Source of the DNA: Akkermansia muciniphila
GTDB taxonomy: Bacteria > Verrucomicrobiota > Verrucomicrobiia > Verrucomicrobiales > Akkermansiaceae
Direction: 5' to 3'
Length of the DNA stretch: 13,122 bases
NCBI GenBank assembly: GCA_945870545.1
Contig: CAMBTF010000015.1
Span: 1 to 13,122, forward strand
Made by a program: the position numbers and the translations under genes. Each line of letters starts with the position of its first letter. Within the stretch, counting starts at the first letter, position 1. The notes under the pieces are model-generated. The model was not told the DNA's origin. It worked only from the letters and a program-made list of their open reading frames with translations, and searched no databases. This document shows positions 6,921-13,122 of the stretch, one piece after another.

Positions 6921-8441
6921 TCAAACCCCCGTTACAATCTCCACGGCGGGCAGCGCTTTCTTGATCTCCGCGATGGCTTCCGGCGTGACCGCCGTTTGCC
7001 AGAGATAGAGGCGCTTCAGGTTAGGGAGGGCAGTGAGTTTCTTCACGCCCGCGTCGGTGACCTTGGTGCCGTAGAGGTTCACGGATTCGAGTTTCGTGAG
7101 CTTTGCGAGCGTGTCCATCGAGGCGTCGGTGATACCGGTTTCGGAAAGGCGCACCATGCGCAGATTCGTGGCGGTGGCGAGCTTGGCGATGGACGCGTCC
7201 GTCACCGAAGTGGCGGAAAGATCGACCGTGACCATCTTCGGGATCACGGGGGAGAGTTTCGCGAAAAGCTCGTCGGTGAGGTTTTTCCGCAGGGAAACGC
7301 CGGTGAAGGTGAGGTTTGCGGAGGATTGCGACTCGAAGCTCAGGCCGCCGGGGAAATCGGCGCTGAGTTTACTGACCGTGGCGCGGAGATCGTCCGACGG
7401 CAGGTCGGAGACCTCTTCTGCCACGGCCACTTCGCTCGCACCGATGCCTAGATCCAGTTTACCAATCGCCGCGCGGATCTCTTCGGTCAGCTTCAGCTCG
7501 CCGACTTTTTTCGCGGGATCTGCCCCTTCGTTGATCCACCATTTCACGATCGCGAGCTCGTGTTCCTCGATGTCCTTTTTGCCCTCGGGCGGCATGTGTT
7601 CCTCGTCGTCCATCGGCAGTTCGGGGCGAATGACAATGTTGCTGTCCTCGGCGCTGCCCGGCTCGATGGCTGAGCCTTCCTTGCCGCCTTTCACGAGCAT
7701 CTCGAAGGTGTCCATCCGCAGCTTGCCCTTGGATTTGCCTTCCTTGTGGCACTCCACGCAACGCTTGTTGAGGATGGGCTGGACGATGTCCGCATAGACG
7801 ACCTGCTCCTCCAGCGGCTTGGCGGGGATTTCTTTTTCCTCCACCTTAGGCTCCAGGCCGAGGGCTTTACGGATCGGGTTCGGGGCGTATTCGGTGAGGT
7901 AATCGGGGCCGTGGGTGATGGAGGCGCCGTCGTGGCTGGCATAGCCCATGACACCGACGCTACCGAAAAGCAGGATGCGGTAGAACGCCTGCGAGGCGGT
8001 CGGCGCGAGGCTCCACGCTTTCACGATCAGCGTGAGAACCGCGGCGCAGGCAAAGCCTAGCCCGCCCCAGAGGTGATCCTCGACCAACTCGCCCTCGAAG
8101 CCGCCGCCTTGGTAAAGCAGGAAACCGGCGATCACCGCCGCCACCGCGCTGGCCGCGCCGAAGAAGATCGGCAGGATGCCGCGTTGCGGTTTCTCCTTGG
8201 AAAACATCCCCAGCAACTCTTGGAGCAGGATCAGCGAGAAAATCCCGATGGGAAGGTGCAGGATGACGGGATGGAAACGACCGAGGAAACGCACGATGTC
8301 CGGCATTTTTTCCCCATCCGGTTCACCGGCGAGAAAGGGCATAGCGATCATGCCGCCGATAGTGAGCAGGCCGGTGAGAGTCAGGAACCATGGTAGTCCT
8401 TTTCCGGCGGGCTGGGTGTCGAGGTCGATTTCTTTGGACAT
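6921..8441 (-). CDS. DUF2231 membrane domain, Planctomycete-type cytochrome c and leucine-rich repeats
   Basis: 506 residues in three parts. Residues 15-168 form a membrane domain of the DUF2231 type, with about four or five hydrophobic segments and the hallmark FHPVILHLPIG (56-66). Residues 210-310 are a c-type cytochrome domain of the Planctomycete kind: IVQPILNKRCVECHKEG contains the single haem site C228-V-E-C231-H232, Met283 in HMPPEG is the likely sixth ligand, and WWINEGADP closes the domain. Residues 360-506 hold leucine-rich repeats of about 23 residues (VTDASIAKLATATNLRMVRL and similar). The haem domain must face the periplasm, anchored by the membrane part. Family knowledge: such multi-domain cytochromes are frequent in Verrucomicrobiota and Planctomycetota; electron partners are unknown. 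An electron-transfer or sensing role is inference. No cytochrome maturation gene is in the window. Confidence 0.88.
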   Translation of the reverse strand: MSKEIDLDTQPAGKGLPWFLTLTGLLTIGGMIAMPFLAGEPDGEKMPDIVRFLGRFHPVILHLPIGIFSLILLQELLGMFSKEKPQRGILPIFFGAASAVAAVIAGFLLYQGGGFEGELVEDHLWGGLGFACAAVLTLIVKAWSLAPTASQAFYRILLFGSVGVMGYASHDGASITHGPDYLTEYAPNPIRKALGLEPKVEEKEIPAKPLEEQVVYADIVQPILNKRCVECHKEGKSKGKLRMDTFEMLVKGGKEGSAIEPGSAEDSNIVIRPELPMDDEEHMPPEGKKDIEEHELAIVKWWINEGADPAKKVGELKLTEEIRAAIGKLDLGIGASEVAVAEEVSDLPSDDLRATVSKLSADFPGGLSFESQSSANLTFTGVSLRKNLTDELFAKLSPVIPKMVTVDLSATSVTDASIAKLATATNLRMVRLSETGITDASMDTLAKLTKLESVNLYGTKVTDAGVKKLTALPNLKRLYLWQTAVTPEAIAEIKKALPAVEIVTGV

Positions 8442-8471
8442 GTTGGTGATGGGGGTGCAGGGGCAAGGTTC

Positions 8472-8723
8472 TCAAACGTCGATCGTGACATCTTTCTTAC
8501 CCGCCGGGCGGGGAGCTGTATTGGATTTGCCTTTTTTTCCGATGAAGGGCAACCATTTCCTAAGGTCATAACCTAGGTATGAGGTGCATTTCAGGAAAAA
8601 GCCGAGGGCGACGACTTCATCGATGAACGGCAGCGGATCCATCACCGGGAAAGGCAATGGCCCAATGATGAGTAGATACAATCCCGAGAGAATCGCTCCG
8701 ATCCATGCGAGTTTCCGTTTCAT
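8472..8723 (-). CDS. Small DUF1232/YkvA-like membrane protein
   Basis: 83 residues. One hydrophobic segment (7-27) runs into LPFPVMDPLPFIDEVVALGFFL (23-44), in which the Pro-Asp-Pro-x-Pro-x-Ile-Asp-Glu arrangement resembles the DUF1232 (YkvA) hairpin, and a basic Lys/Arg-rich tail follows. The family function is unknown. The gene lies 30 bases upstream of the cytochrome gene on the same strand and may be cotranscribed with it. The ATG at 8723-8721 is the natural start, and the codon pattern looks genuine. Family assignment is tentative. Confidence 0.65.
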   Translation of the reverse strand: MKRKLAWIGAILSGLYLLIIGPLPFPVMDPLPFIDEVVALGFFLKCTSYLGYDLRKWLPFIGKKGKSNTAPRPAGKKDVTIDV

Positions 8724-8809
8724 AAACGCATTCTATTACGGATCTCAGCAGATACAACTTTCAGGGTTTCGCTTGATTCGTCCCCGCCGCCCGCTGAAGC
8801 TCCGCCGCC

Positions 8810-9142
8810 ATGGATCCATTCATTCTGAAAACCCTCCACCTCGCCGGTGTCTTCGCCCTTTTTTCCTCGCTCGGTGCCACCATGCTGGCGGGTTCGAAAG
8901 GCAAATCCGCCTCCATGCTGCATGGCATTTCGCTTGTCCTGATCCTGCTGATCGGTTTCGCGATGCTGGAGAAGCCGCCGATGGACCAGCAGTGGTGGAT
9001 GGTGAAGCTCGGCCTCTGGCTCTTCATCGGCGTGGCTCCCGTCCTCGCGAAGCGTAAATTACTGGCTCCGTGGATGGTCTTCGCGCTTTGCCTCGTAGCC
9101 GCCACCGCCGCCGCCTACCTCGGGCTGCGCAAGCCGTTCTGA
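8810..9142 (+). CDS. Small four-helix integral membrane protein
   Basis: 110 residues with hydrophobic segments near 8-27, 37-53, 65-80 and 86-105. Histidines sit in or at the edge of the first two helices (LHLAGVF with His10; LHGISL with His38), and a Lys-Leu-Gly-Leu-Trp stretch opens the third. That layout resembles small SirB/CopD-like or haem-binding membrane proteins, but I do not recognise a specific family. The ATG gives a short N-terminus that leads straight into helix one. It is divergent from the DUF1232-like gene across an 86-base gap, and 159 bases precede the next gene on the same strand. It may belong functionally with the cytochrome, but nothing proves this. Confidence 0.7.
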   Translation: MDPFILKTLHLAGVFALFSSLGATMLAGSKGKSASMLHGISLVLILLIGFAMLEKPPMDQQWWMVKLGLWLFIGVAPVLAKRKLLAPWMVFALCLVAATAAAYLGLRKPF

Positions 9143-9253
9143 GTGTTCTGGCGGCTGGCTTCGGCCCGATGACTCCGCCTGGCGGGTGCGTTTTTATGGT
9201 GGTAGCGGAAATTTCGACCGGGGGGACGAAAGAAATCGGCTAACCACAGGCTT

Positions 9254-9269
9254 TGGCGCGGGGGATGCT
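9254..9269 (+). promoter_or_regulatory. Candidate sigma-54 (-24/-12) promoter
   Basis: The sequence TGGCGCGGGGGATGCT matches the sigma-54 consensus (TGGCACG, four bases, TTGCW) at all but two fixed positions. The essential GG (9255-9256) and GC (9267-9268) are exactly ten bases apart. Initiation would fall near 9280, about 20 bases before the ATG at 9302. The G-rich spacer makes a chance match possible, and no activator gene is in the window. Confidence 0.35.
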
Positions 9270-9301
9270 ATGGGTGGAGAGATCACAAACCCAACGATTC
9301 G

Positions 9302-10729
9302 ATGTTCGAAGGCTACACGGCGGATAAATTTTACGATGAGATGTTCTCCCCCGACGGGAAAGTCAGGAAACATTGCGAGCCCCTGCACCGGAAGTTTCAG
9401 CAGCTCGGGAACAAGGAATTCCTTTCCCGGAAAGCGACCAGCGAGCTGTATTTCATGCGGCAGGGGATCACGTTCAACGTTTATCACGACAACCGCGGCT
9501 CGGAGCGCATCTTCCCGTTCGATCCCGTCCCGCGCGTGATCCCGGCGGAGGAGTGGACTCACCTAGAGGCGGGTTTGACTCAGCGGATCCTCGCTCTCAA
9601 CCTTTTCCTTCACGACGTCTATCACGACCAAAATATCCTCAAGGACGAGGTCATCCCGCGCCATTACATCGAGAACGCGAAGCATTTCCGCAAGGAATTC
9701 CGCGGGGTGGATGTGCCGAAGGACATCTACATCCACATCTGCGGCAGCGACCTGATCCGCGGCGGCGACGGCACCTACTACGTGCTCGAGGACAACGGCC
9801 GCTGCCCCTCCGGCGCGTCCTACCTGCTGGAGAACCGCAATGCCTTGAAGCGGGCTTTCCCCTCGCTCTTCGACTCCGTCGGCGTGCGTCCGGTCGATTC
9901 CTATCCGCGCGATCTGCTCAACATGCTCCACCACATCTCCCCGCGCCGCGAGGGCGAGCCGGTGTGTGTGCTGCTGACGCCCGGCTGCTACAACAGCGCC
10001 TATTTCGAGCACTGCTACCTCGCCCGGAAAATGGGCATCGAGATCGTGGAGGGCCGCGACCTGGTGGTGATCGACCGCTTCGTTTACATGCGGACGACGA
10101 AAGGGCTGGTGCGCGTGGACGTGATCTACCGCCGCATCGACGATGATTTCATCGATCCCGTGGTCTTCCGGAAAGACTCGGTGCTGGGCGTGCCCGGCCT
10201 GATGAACGCCTACAAGGCGGGCAACGTCGCGCTGGCAAACGCCGTCGGCACGGGTGTGGCGGATGACAAGGTGATCTATTATTTTGTGCCACGCATGATC
10301 GAGTATTACCTCGGCCAGAAGCCCATCCTGCCGAACGTGCCGACCTTCCTCGCCTCCGAGGAAGCGGACTACAAACACATCATGGCGCACCTCCCCGAGC
10401 TGGTGGTGAAAGCGGCGAACGAATCCGGCGGCTACGGCATGCTGATGGGCCCGCAGGCGACTTCGGCGGAGATCGAGAAATTCCGCGAGCTCATCCAAGC
10501 GGATCCGCGCAATTACATCGCGCAGCCGGTCGTTTCCCTTTCCCAATCCCCCACCTGGTGCGACGGCGCGATGGACGGCCGCCACCTCGACCTGCGGCCT
10601 TACATCATCTACGGCCAGGACGTGAAAATCGTGCCCGGAGGCTTGACGCGCGTGGCGCTGACGAAAGGCTCGCTGGTCGTGAACTCCTCCCAGGGCGGCG
10701 GCAGCAAGGACACCTGGGTGCTCAAATAA
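9302..10729 (+). CDS. Circularly permuted ATP-grasp protein
   Basis: 475 residues, typical for the family. The N-terminus (MFEGYTADKFYDEMFSPDGK) is characteristic. Landmarks: GITFNVYHDNRGSERIFPFD (55-74), ICGSDLIRGGDGTYYVLEDNGRCPSG (146-171) with Glu163, Asp164 and Asn165, a Tyr-Arg-Arg-Ile-Asp-Asp-Asp segment (276-282), the nucleotide-binding VVKAANESGGYGM (368-380) with Lys370, DLRPYIIYG (430-438), and NSSQGGGSKDTWV (461-473). ATP-grasp enzymes form amide or ester bonds through an acyl phosphate. The permuted branch is placed among amidoligases by domain analysis, but its substrate is unknown. It is the first gene of a three-gene cluster with the alpha-E and transglutaminase-like proteins, and 22 bases (an A8-C-T6 stretch) separate it from the next gene. 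The M. tuberculosis counterpart is Rv2411c. Confidence 0.93.
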   Translation: MFEGYTADKFYDEMFSPDGKVRKHCEPLHRKFQQLGNKEFLSRKATSELYFMRQGITFNVYHDNRGSERIFPFDPVPRVIPAEEWTHLEAGLTQRILALNLFLHDVYHDQNILKDEVIPRHYIENAKHFRKEFRGVDVPKDIYIHICGSDLIRGGDGTYYVLEDNGRCPSGASYLLENRNALKRAFPSLFDSVGVRPVDSYPRDLLNMLHHISPRREGEPVCVLLTPGCYNSAYFEHCYLARKMGIEIVEGRDLVVIDRFVYMRTTKGLVRVDVIYRRIDDDFIDPVVFRKDSVLGVPGLMNAYKAGNVALANAVGTGVADDKVIYYFVPRMIEYYLGQKPILPNVPTFLASEEADYKHIMAHLPELVVKAANESGGYGMLMGPQATSAEIEKFRELIQADPRNYIAQPVVSLSQSPTWCDGAMDGRHLDLRPYIIYGQDVKIVPGGLTRVALTKGSLVVNSSQGGGSKDTWVLK

Positions 10730-10751
10730 AAAAAACTTTTTTACCGAACGA

Positions 10752-11783
10752 ATGCTCTCCCGCGTAGCCAACACACTTTACTGGATGGTTCGTTATGTCG
10801 AACGCGCCGACAACCTCGCGCGCCTCATCGACGTGAACGAGCAGGTACTCCTCGATTTCGAAAGCCTCGATAGCGAGCGGCTGCGGGGATTCTGGAATCC
10901 CATCATCCTGAGCACCGGCGACGAGGAGGCTTTCCATAAGCTTTATGATGATGTCGGCAGCTACCAGGTGATCCGTTTCCTGACCACCGACACTCGCAAC
11001 CCGAACAGCATTGTCTCATGCATCGGATTGGCGCGGGAAAACGCCCGGACGGTGCGCGACCAGCTTTCCGACGACCTGTGGGAGGAGCTGAACTCGCTCT
11101 ACCTTTTCACGAAGTCCGAGGAGTCCGCCCAGCTTCTCGCCAATAACCCGCCGCGCTATTATGAGAGGGTGCGCCGCGCGGCGATGACCTTTCTCGGCAT
11201 CTCTGACTCGACGACGGCGCGGGACGGGCGCTGGGATTTCATGTCGCTCGGACGGCACCTCGAGCGCGCGGACAAGACCACCCGTTTCCTCGATATCTCC
11301 ACCTATTTCCCGAAAGGCGCGGAGGGACTCGAACGCGCCTCGCCGGGCGTGCTGCACTGGTCCGCCATCCTCAGCTCCTGCGGCGCAATGGGTGCTTTCC
11401 GCGCGACGCGGCAGGAAATCACCTCGCGTACGGTGATGGCGTTCCTGCTGTTCTCGCCGGATTTCCCTCGGTCTGTTAGATACTGCATCGATCAGGTGGA
11501 CGCGGCGCTGCACCGCATTTCCGGCACCTCGCGCGGCACCTACTCGAATGAATCCGAGCGCGAATGCGGCATGATGCTCGCCACCCTCAACTTCGGAAAA
11601 CCCGAGGATATCCCCGAGGACGGGCTGCACCTTTTTCTCGATGAGATCCAGGCGAAGCTCAACAAGATCGCCGGGGAGATTTTCGAAACCTATGTGCTGA
11701 TGCCCGAGCGGATCGAATCCAGGGTGCCCGAGATTCCGGCCCTTTCCACGCTCCGGCATATCCAGGAGCTGCCCCAGCAATGA
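10752..11783 (+). CDS. Alpha-E domain protein
   Basis: 343 all-helical residues. The start MLSRVANTLYWMVRYVERADNLARL (1-25) is the signature of the alpha-E family. A second motif of the same type, SLGRHLERADKTTRFLD (165-181), lies mid-protein, and RENARTVRDQLSDDLWEELN (95-114) is another conserved helix. The C-terminal helix is FLDEIQAKLNKIAGEIFETYV. No catalytic residues are known for the family, and its strict genomic pairing with permuted ATP-grasp and transglutaminase-like proteins suggests a scaffold or partner role. It follows the ATP-grasp gene by 22 bases, and its stop overlaps the start of the next gene as ATGA, implying translational coupling. The M. tuberculosis counterpart is Rv2410c. 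Confidence 0.94.
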   Translation: MLSRVANTLYWMVRYVERADNLARLIDVNEQVLLDFESLDSERLRGFWNPIILSTGDEEAFHKLYDDVGSYQVIRFLTTDTRNPNSIVSCIGLARENARTVRDQLSDDLWEELNSLYLFTKSEESAQLLANNPPRYYERVRRAAMTFLGISDSTTARDGRWDFMSLGRHLERADKTTRFLDISTYFPKGAEGLERASPGVLHWSAILSSCGAMGAFRATRQEITSRTVMAFLLFSPDFPRSVRYCIDQVDAALHRISGTSRGTYSNESERECGMMLATLNFGKPEDIPEDGLHLFLDEIQAKLNKIAGEIFETYVLMPERIESRVPEIPALSTLRHIQELPQQ

Positions 11784-12655
11784 CCGGTGAAACCGAAACG
11801 GACTGCGCGGGGATCACGCTCGCGGTCAGGCACCGGACAGTTTTCCGATACGCGGGAGCGGTGCGCAACAGCGTGAATACGCTCCACCTCGAGCCGCGCG
11901 ATTTCCTTTTCCAGAGAACGCTCAGCGCCTTCATCAAGGTCATTCCCGCGACCCGGCTACGGCGCTTCGACGACCTTTTCGGAAACGTGACCCACCACTT
12001 CGAGCTCAGCAGCGAGCACGACCGGTTGGAGATCGAGAGCATGGTGAAAGTCCGCAACCTGCCGCTCCATATCACGAACCGCGGCTACTCGGACGGCATG
12101 GATTGCTATGATGATCCCACGATCCGCGAGCATTGCTGGCAGTATCTCCTGGAAAGCAGGTGGGTCTCCCTGCCGCCGGAGATCTGGAGGCAGGCGCTGG
12201 ATCTGACCATGGCGGAAACAGCGGTGTTCGAGAAAGCGGCGGCGATCATGCGCTGGATTCACGAGGAGTTTACCTACGAGCCGGGGACGACCGATGTGGA
12301 GACGCACCTTGAGCAGGCGTTCGCGTTGCGGAAAGGGGTCTGCCAGGATTTCACCCACGTCATGATCGGCATGTGCCGCGCCATCGGCTTACCCGCGCGC
12401 TACGCTTCCGGTTACATCCTGACGGGTGGGCGTGACTCGTTGGTTGGAGCGCAGGCCTCGCACGCATGGTGTGAGGTATATCTGCCGGAGACAGGCTGGA
12501 TCGGGTTCGACCCGACAAATTCCGTTCTCGCAGACCAACGCTACGTCAAAATCGCGGTGGGTCGGGATTACGGGGATGTTGCGCCGATCCATGGATCATA
12601 CATCGGCAGCGCGGGCTGCCGGATGGAGGTCGAGGTCTTGGTGGAGCGGCTCTGA
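11780..12655 (+). CDS. Transglutaminase-like cysteine protease family protein
   Basis: 291 residues. The N-terminal part (about 12-100) is the beta-rich domain that precedes bacterial transglutaminase-like cores (ITLAVRHRTVFRYAGAV; NTLHLEPRD). The core has the full Cys-His-Asp triad: Cys188 in LRKGVCQDFTHVMIGMCR, His228 in QASHAWCEVYLP, and Asp244 in GWIGFDPTN. Bacterial members mostly hydrolyse or transfer amide bonds, so this protein could trim or transfer the product of the neighbouring ATP-grasp ligase (inference). There is no signal peptide, which points to the cytoplasm. The start ATG overlaps the alpha-E stop by four bases. The M. tuberculosis counterpart is Rv2409c. The next gene has its own candidate promoter, so the operon probably ends here. 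Confidence 0.94.
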   Translation: MTGETETDCAGITLAVRHRTVFRYAGAVRNSVNTLHLEPRDFLFQRTLSAFIKVIPATRLRRFDDLFGNVTHHFELSSEHDRLEIESMVKVRNLPLHITNRGYSDGMDCYDDPTIREHCWQYLLESRWVSLPPEIWRQALDLTMAETAVFEKAAAIMRWIHEEFTYEPGTTDVETHLEQAFALRKGVCQDFTHVMIGMCRAIGLPARYASGYILTGGRDSLVGAQASHAWCEVYLPETGWIGFDPTNSVLADQRYVKIAVGRDYGDVAPIHGSYIGSAGCRMEVEVLVERL

Positions 12656-12674
12656 ATCGTGGCCTATTGAAAAG

Positions 12675-12703
12675 TTGACCCGGCGCGCTGATCATGCAAT
12701 GAT
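12675..12703 (+). promoter_or_regulatory. Candidate sigma-70 promoter of the SH3 lipoprotein gene
   Basis: TTGACC at 12675-12680 (five of six to the -35 consensus) is followed after exactly 17 bases by AATGAT at 12698-12703 (four of six to the -10). The downstream ATG is at 12713, so initiation would fall only a few bases before it, giving a very short leader or a leaderless message. No Shine-Dalgarno sequence is seen before that ATG. Confidence 0.35.
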
Positions 12704-12712
12704 TGCGCTCGA

Positions 12713-13122
12713 ATGAAATTTTCCACCTACGGCATCATTCCGGTCGCGCTGTCCCTAGTGGCCTGCGGAACTTACAACTCGCCCAATGGCAGTTATGGTG
12801 ACTTCGACCCACTGAGGGTTCCCGGCAGAGGGATCAACAGCCCTGACACAAGCTATGGCCCGACGATATCGCCGGGGCAGTTCGTAACCGCGAACATTCC
12901 CAACACCGCTTTCTACAAGGATAAGCCCAAAGGCAGCGAGGATGCTGACAAGCTTCTCAGCCTTGGCAGCAACATGAAGATCGTTTCCAACGACGGATCC
13001 TATGTGAAAGTCGAACTCGACAGCGGCGAGGTGGGCTGGGTGCCTTCCGTAATGGTTTCCTCGTCCAGCTCCGACCTTGCGCCCATTGACGGAGCGTATC
13101 AGGTGTATCCGCCTTTGCCAGA
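12713..13122 (+). CDS. SH3-domain lipoprotein, 3' end outside window
   Basis: Reading frame from ATG 12713 to the window edge: 136 complete codons, no stop. The signal peptide MKFSTYGIIPVALSLVAC ends in a good lipobox (LVAC, Cys18). A low-complexity Gly/Ser/Tyr/Pro-rich linker (19-55) follows. Then comes a bacterial SH3-like domain (about 58-117): QFVTANIPNTAFYKDKP opens it, GSNMKIVSNDGSYVKVEL is the central strand pair, and GEVGWVPSVMV is the typical closing Gly-Trp-Val strand. A Ser-rich stretch comes next. Such domains bind peptidoglycan or peptides in the envelope. The gene starts 57 bases after the transglutaminase-like stop on the same strand, but a possible promoter of its own lies between them. 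Whether a catalytic domain follows downstream cannot be seen. Confidence 0.85.
   Translation, partial: MKFSTYGIIPVALSLVACGTYNSPNGSYGDFDPLRVPGRGINSPDTSYGPTISPGQFVTANIPNTAFYKDKPKGSEDADKLLSLGSNMKIVSNDGSYVKVELDSGEVGWVPSVMVSSSSSDLAPIDGAYQVYPPLP

Noticed and set aside
6770..7008. Small plus-strand frames in the palindromic element
   Set aside because: They are repeat-derived, with no start context or family similarity, and run into the antisense of the cytochrome gene.
10725..10743. A8-C-T6 stretch after the ATP-grasp gene as a terminator
   Set aside because: It has no GC stem, it lies inside a tight operon, and the alpha-E gene follows after 22 bases; it is at most a bent A-tract.
9563..10774. 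403-codon minus-strand open frame opposite the ATP-grasp gene
   Set aside because: It is His/Val/Asp-rich with no domain pattern, and is fully explained as the antisense of a conserved GC-rich gene.

Overview
The window is GC-rich and densely coded. It holds thirteen complete protein genes plus two genes cut by the window edges. It looks like the chromosome of a Verrucomicrobiota-type bacterium (PVC superphylum), possibly a Luteolibacter- or Verrucomicrobiaceae-like lineage. That assignment is inferred from a DUF2231 / Planctomycete-type cytochrome c / leucine-rich-repeat fusion, several lipoproteins, few clear Shine-Dalgarno sites, GTG starts, and short dispersed repeats of a kind I recall from such genomes. 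No rRNA, tRNA, CRISPR array, transposase or integrase is visible.

Left part (1-4273). A minus-strand lipoprotein with a lysozyme-like motif runs off the left edge. A gene-free stretch (588-924) follows, carrying 10-bp-periodic repeats and a large inverted repeat. Next come a VC0807-like multi-pass membrane protein and, convergent with it at a 1-bp gap, a pterin-4a-carbinolamine dehydratase. On the plus strand lie a BamE/SmpA-like small lipoprotein, a YkuD-type L,D-transpeptidase with an altered active-site motif, and a bacterial MYG1-family (DHH-like) protein.

Middle (4274-9142). A class 2 dihydroorotate dehydrogenase (pyrD) ends at a perfect 25-bp hairpin that serves as its terminator. It converges on a thioredoxin-like [2Fe-2S] ferredoxin, which is divergent from an M23 metallopeptidase. 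The M23 gene converges on the DUF2231-cytochrome-LRR gene across a 182-bp palindromic element with perfect 30-bp ends. Two small membrane proteins follow, in divergent orientation.

Right part (9143-13122). A tight operon encodes a circularly permuted ATP-grasp protein, an alpha-E protein and a transglutaminase-like protein; the last two overlap by ATGA. This trio is conserved in many bacteria (for example Rv2411c-Rv2410c-Rv2409c of Mycobacterium tuberculosis), and its product is, to my knowledge, not established. It is the best candidate here for a poorly described system, probably making and cutting an amide- or peptide-linked compound. A sigma-54-like promoter precedes it. An SH3-domain lipoprotein follows with its own candidate promoter and leaves the window at the right edge.

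Several products (lysozyme-like lipoprotein, L,D-transpeptidase, M23 peptidase, SH3 lipoprotein) point to cell-wall work, but they are not one operon.
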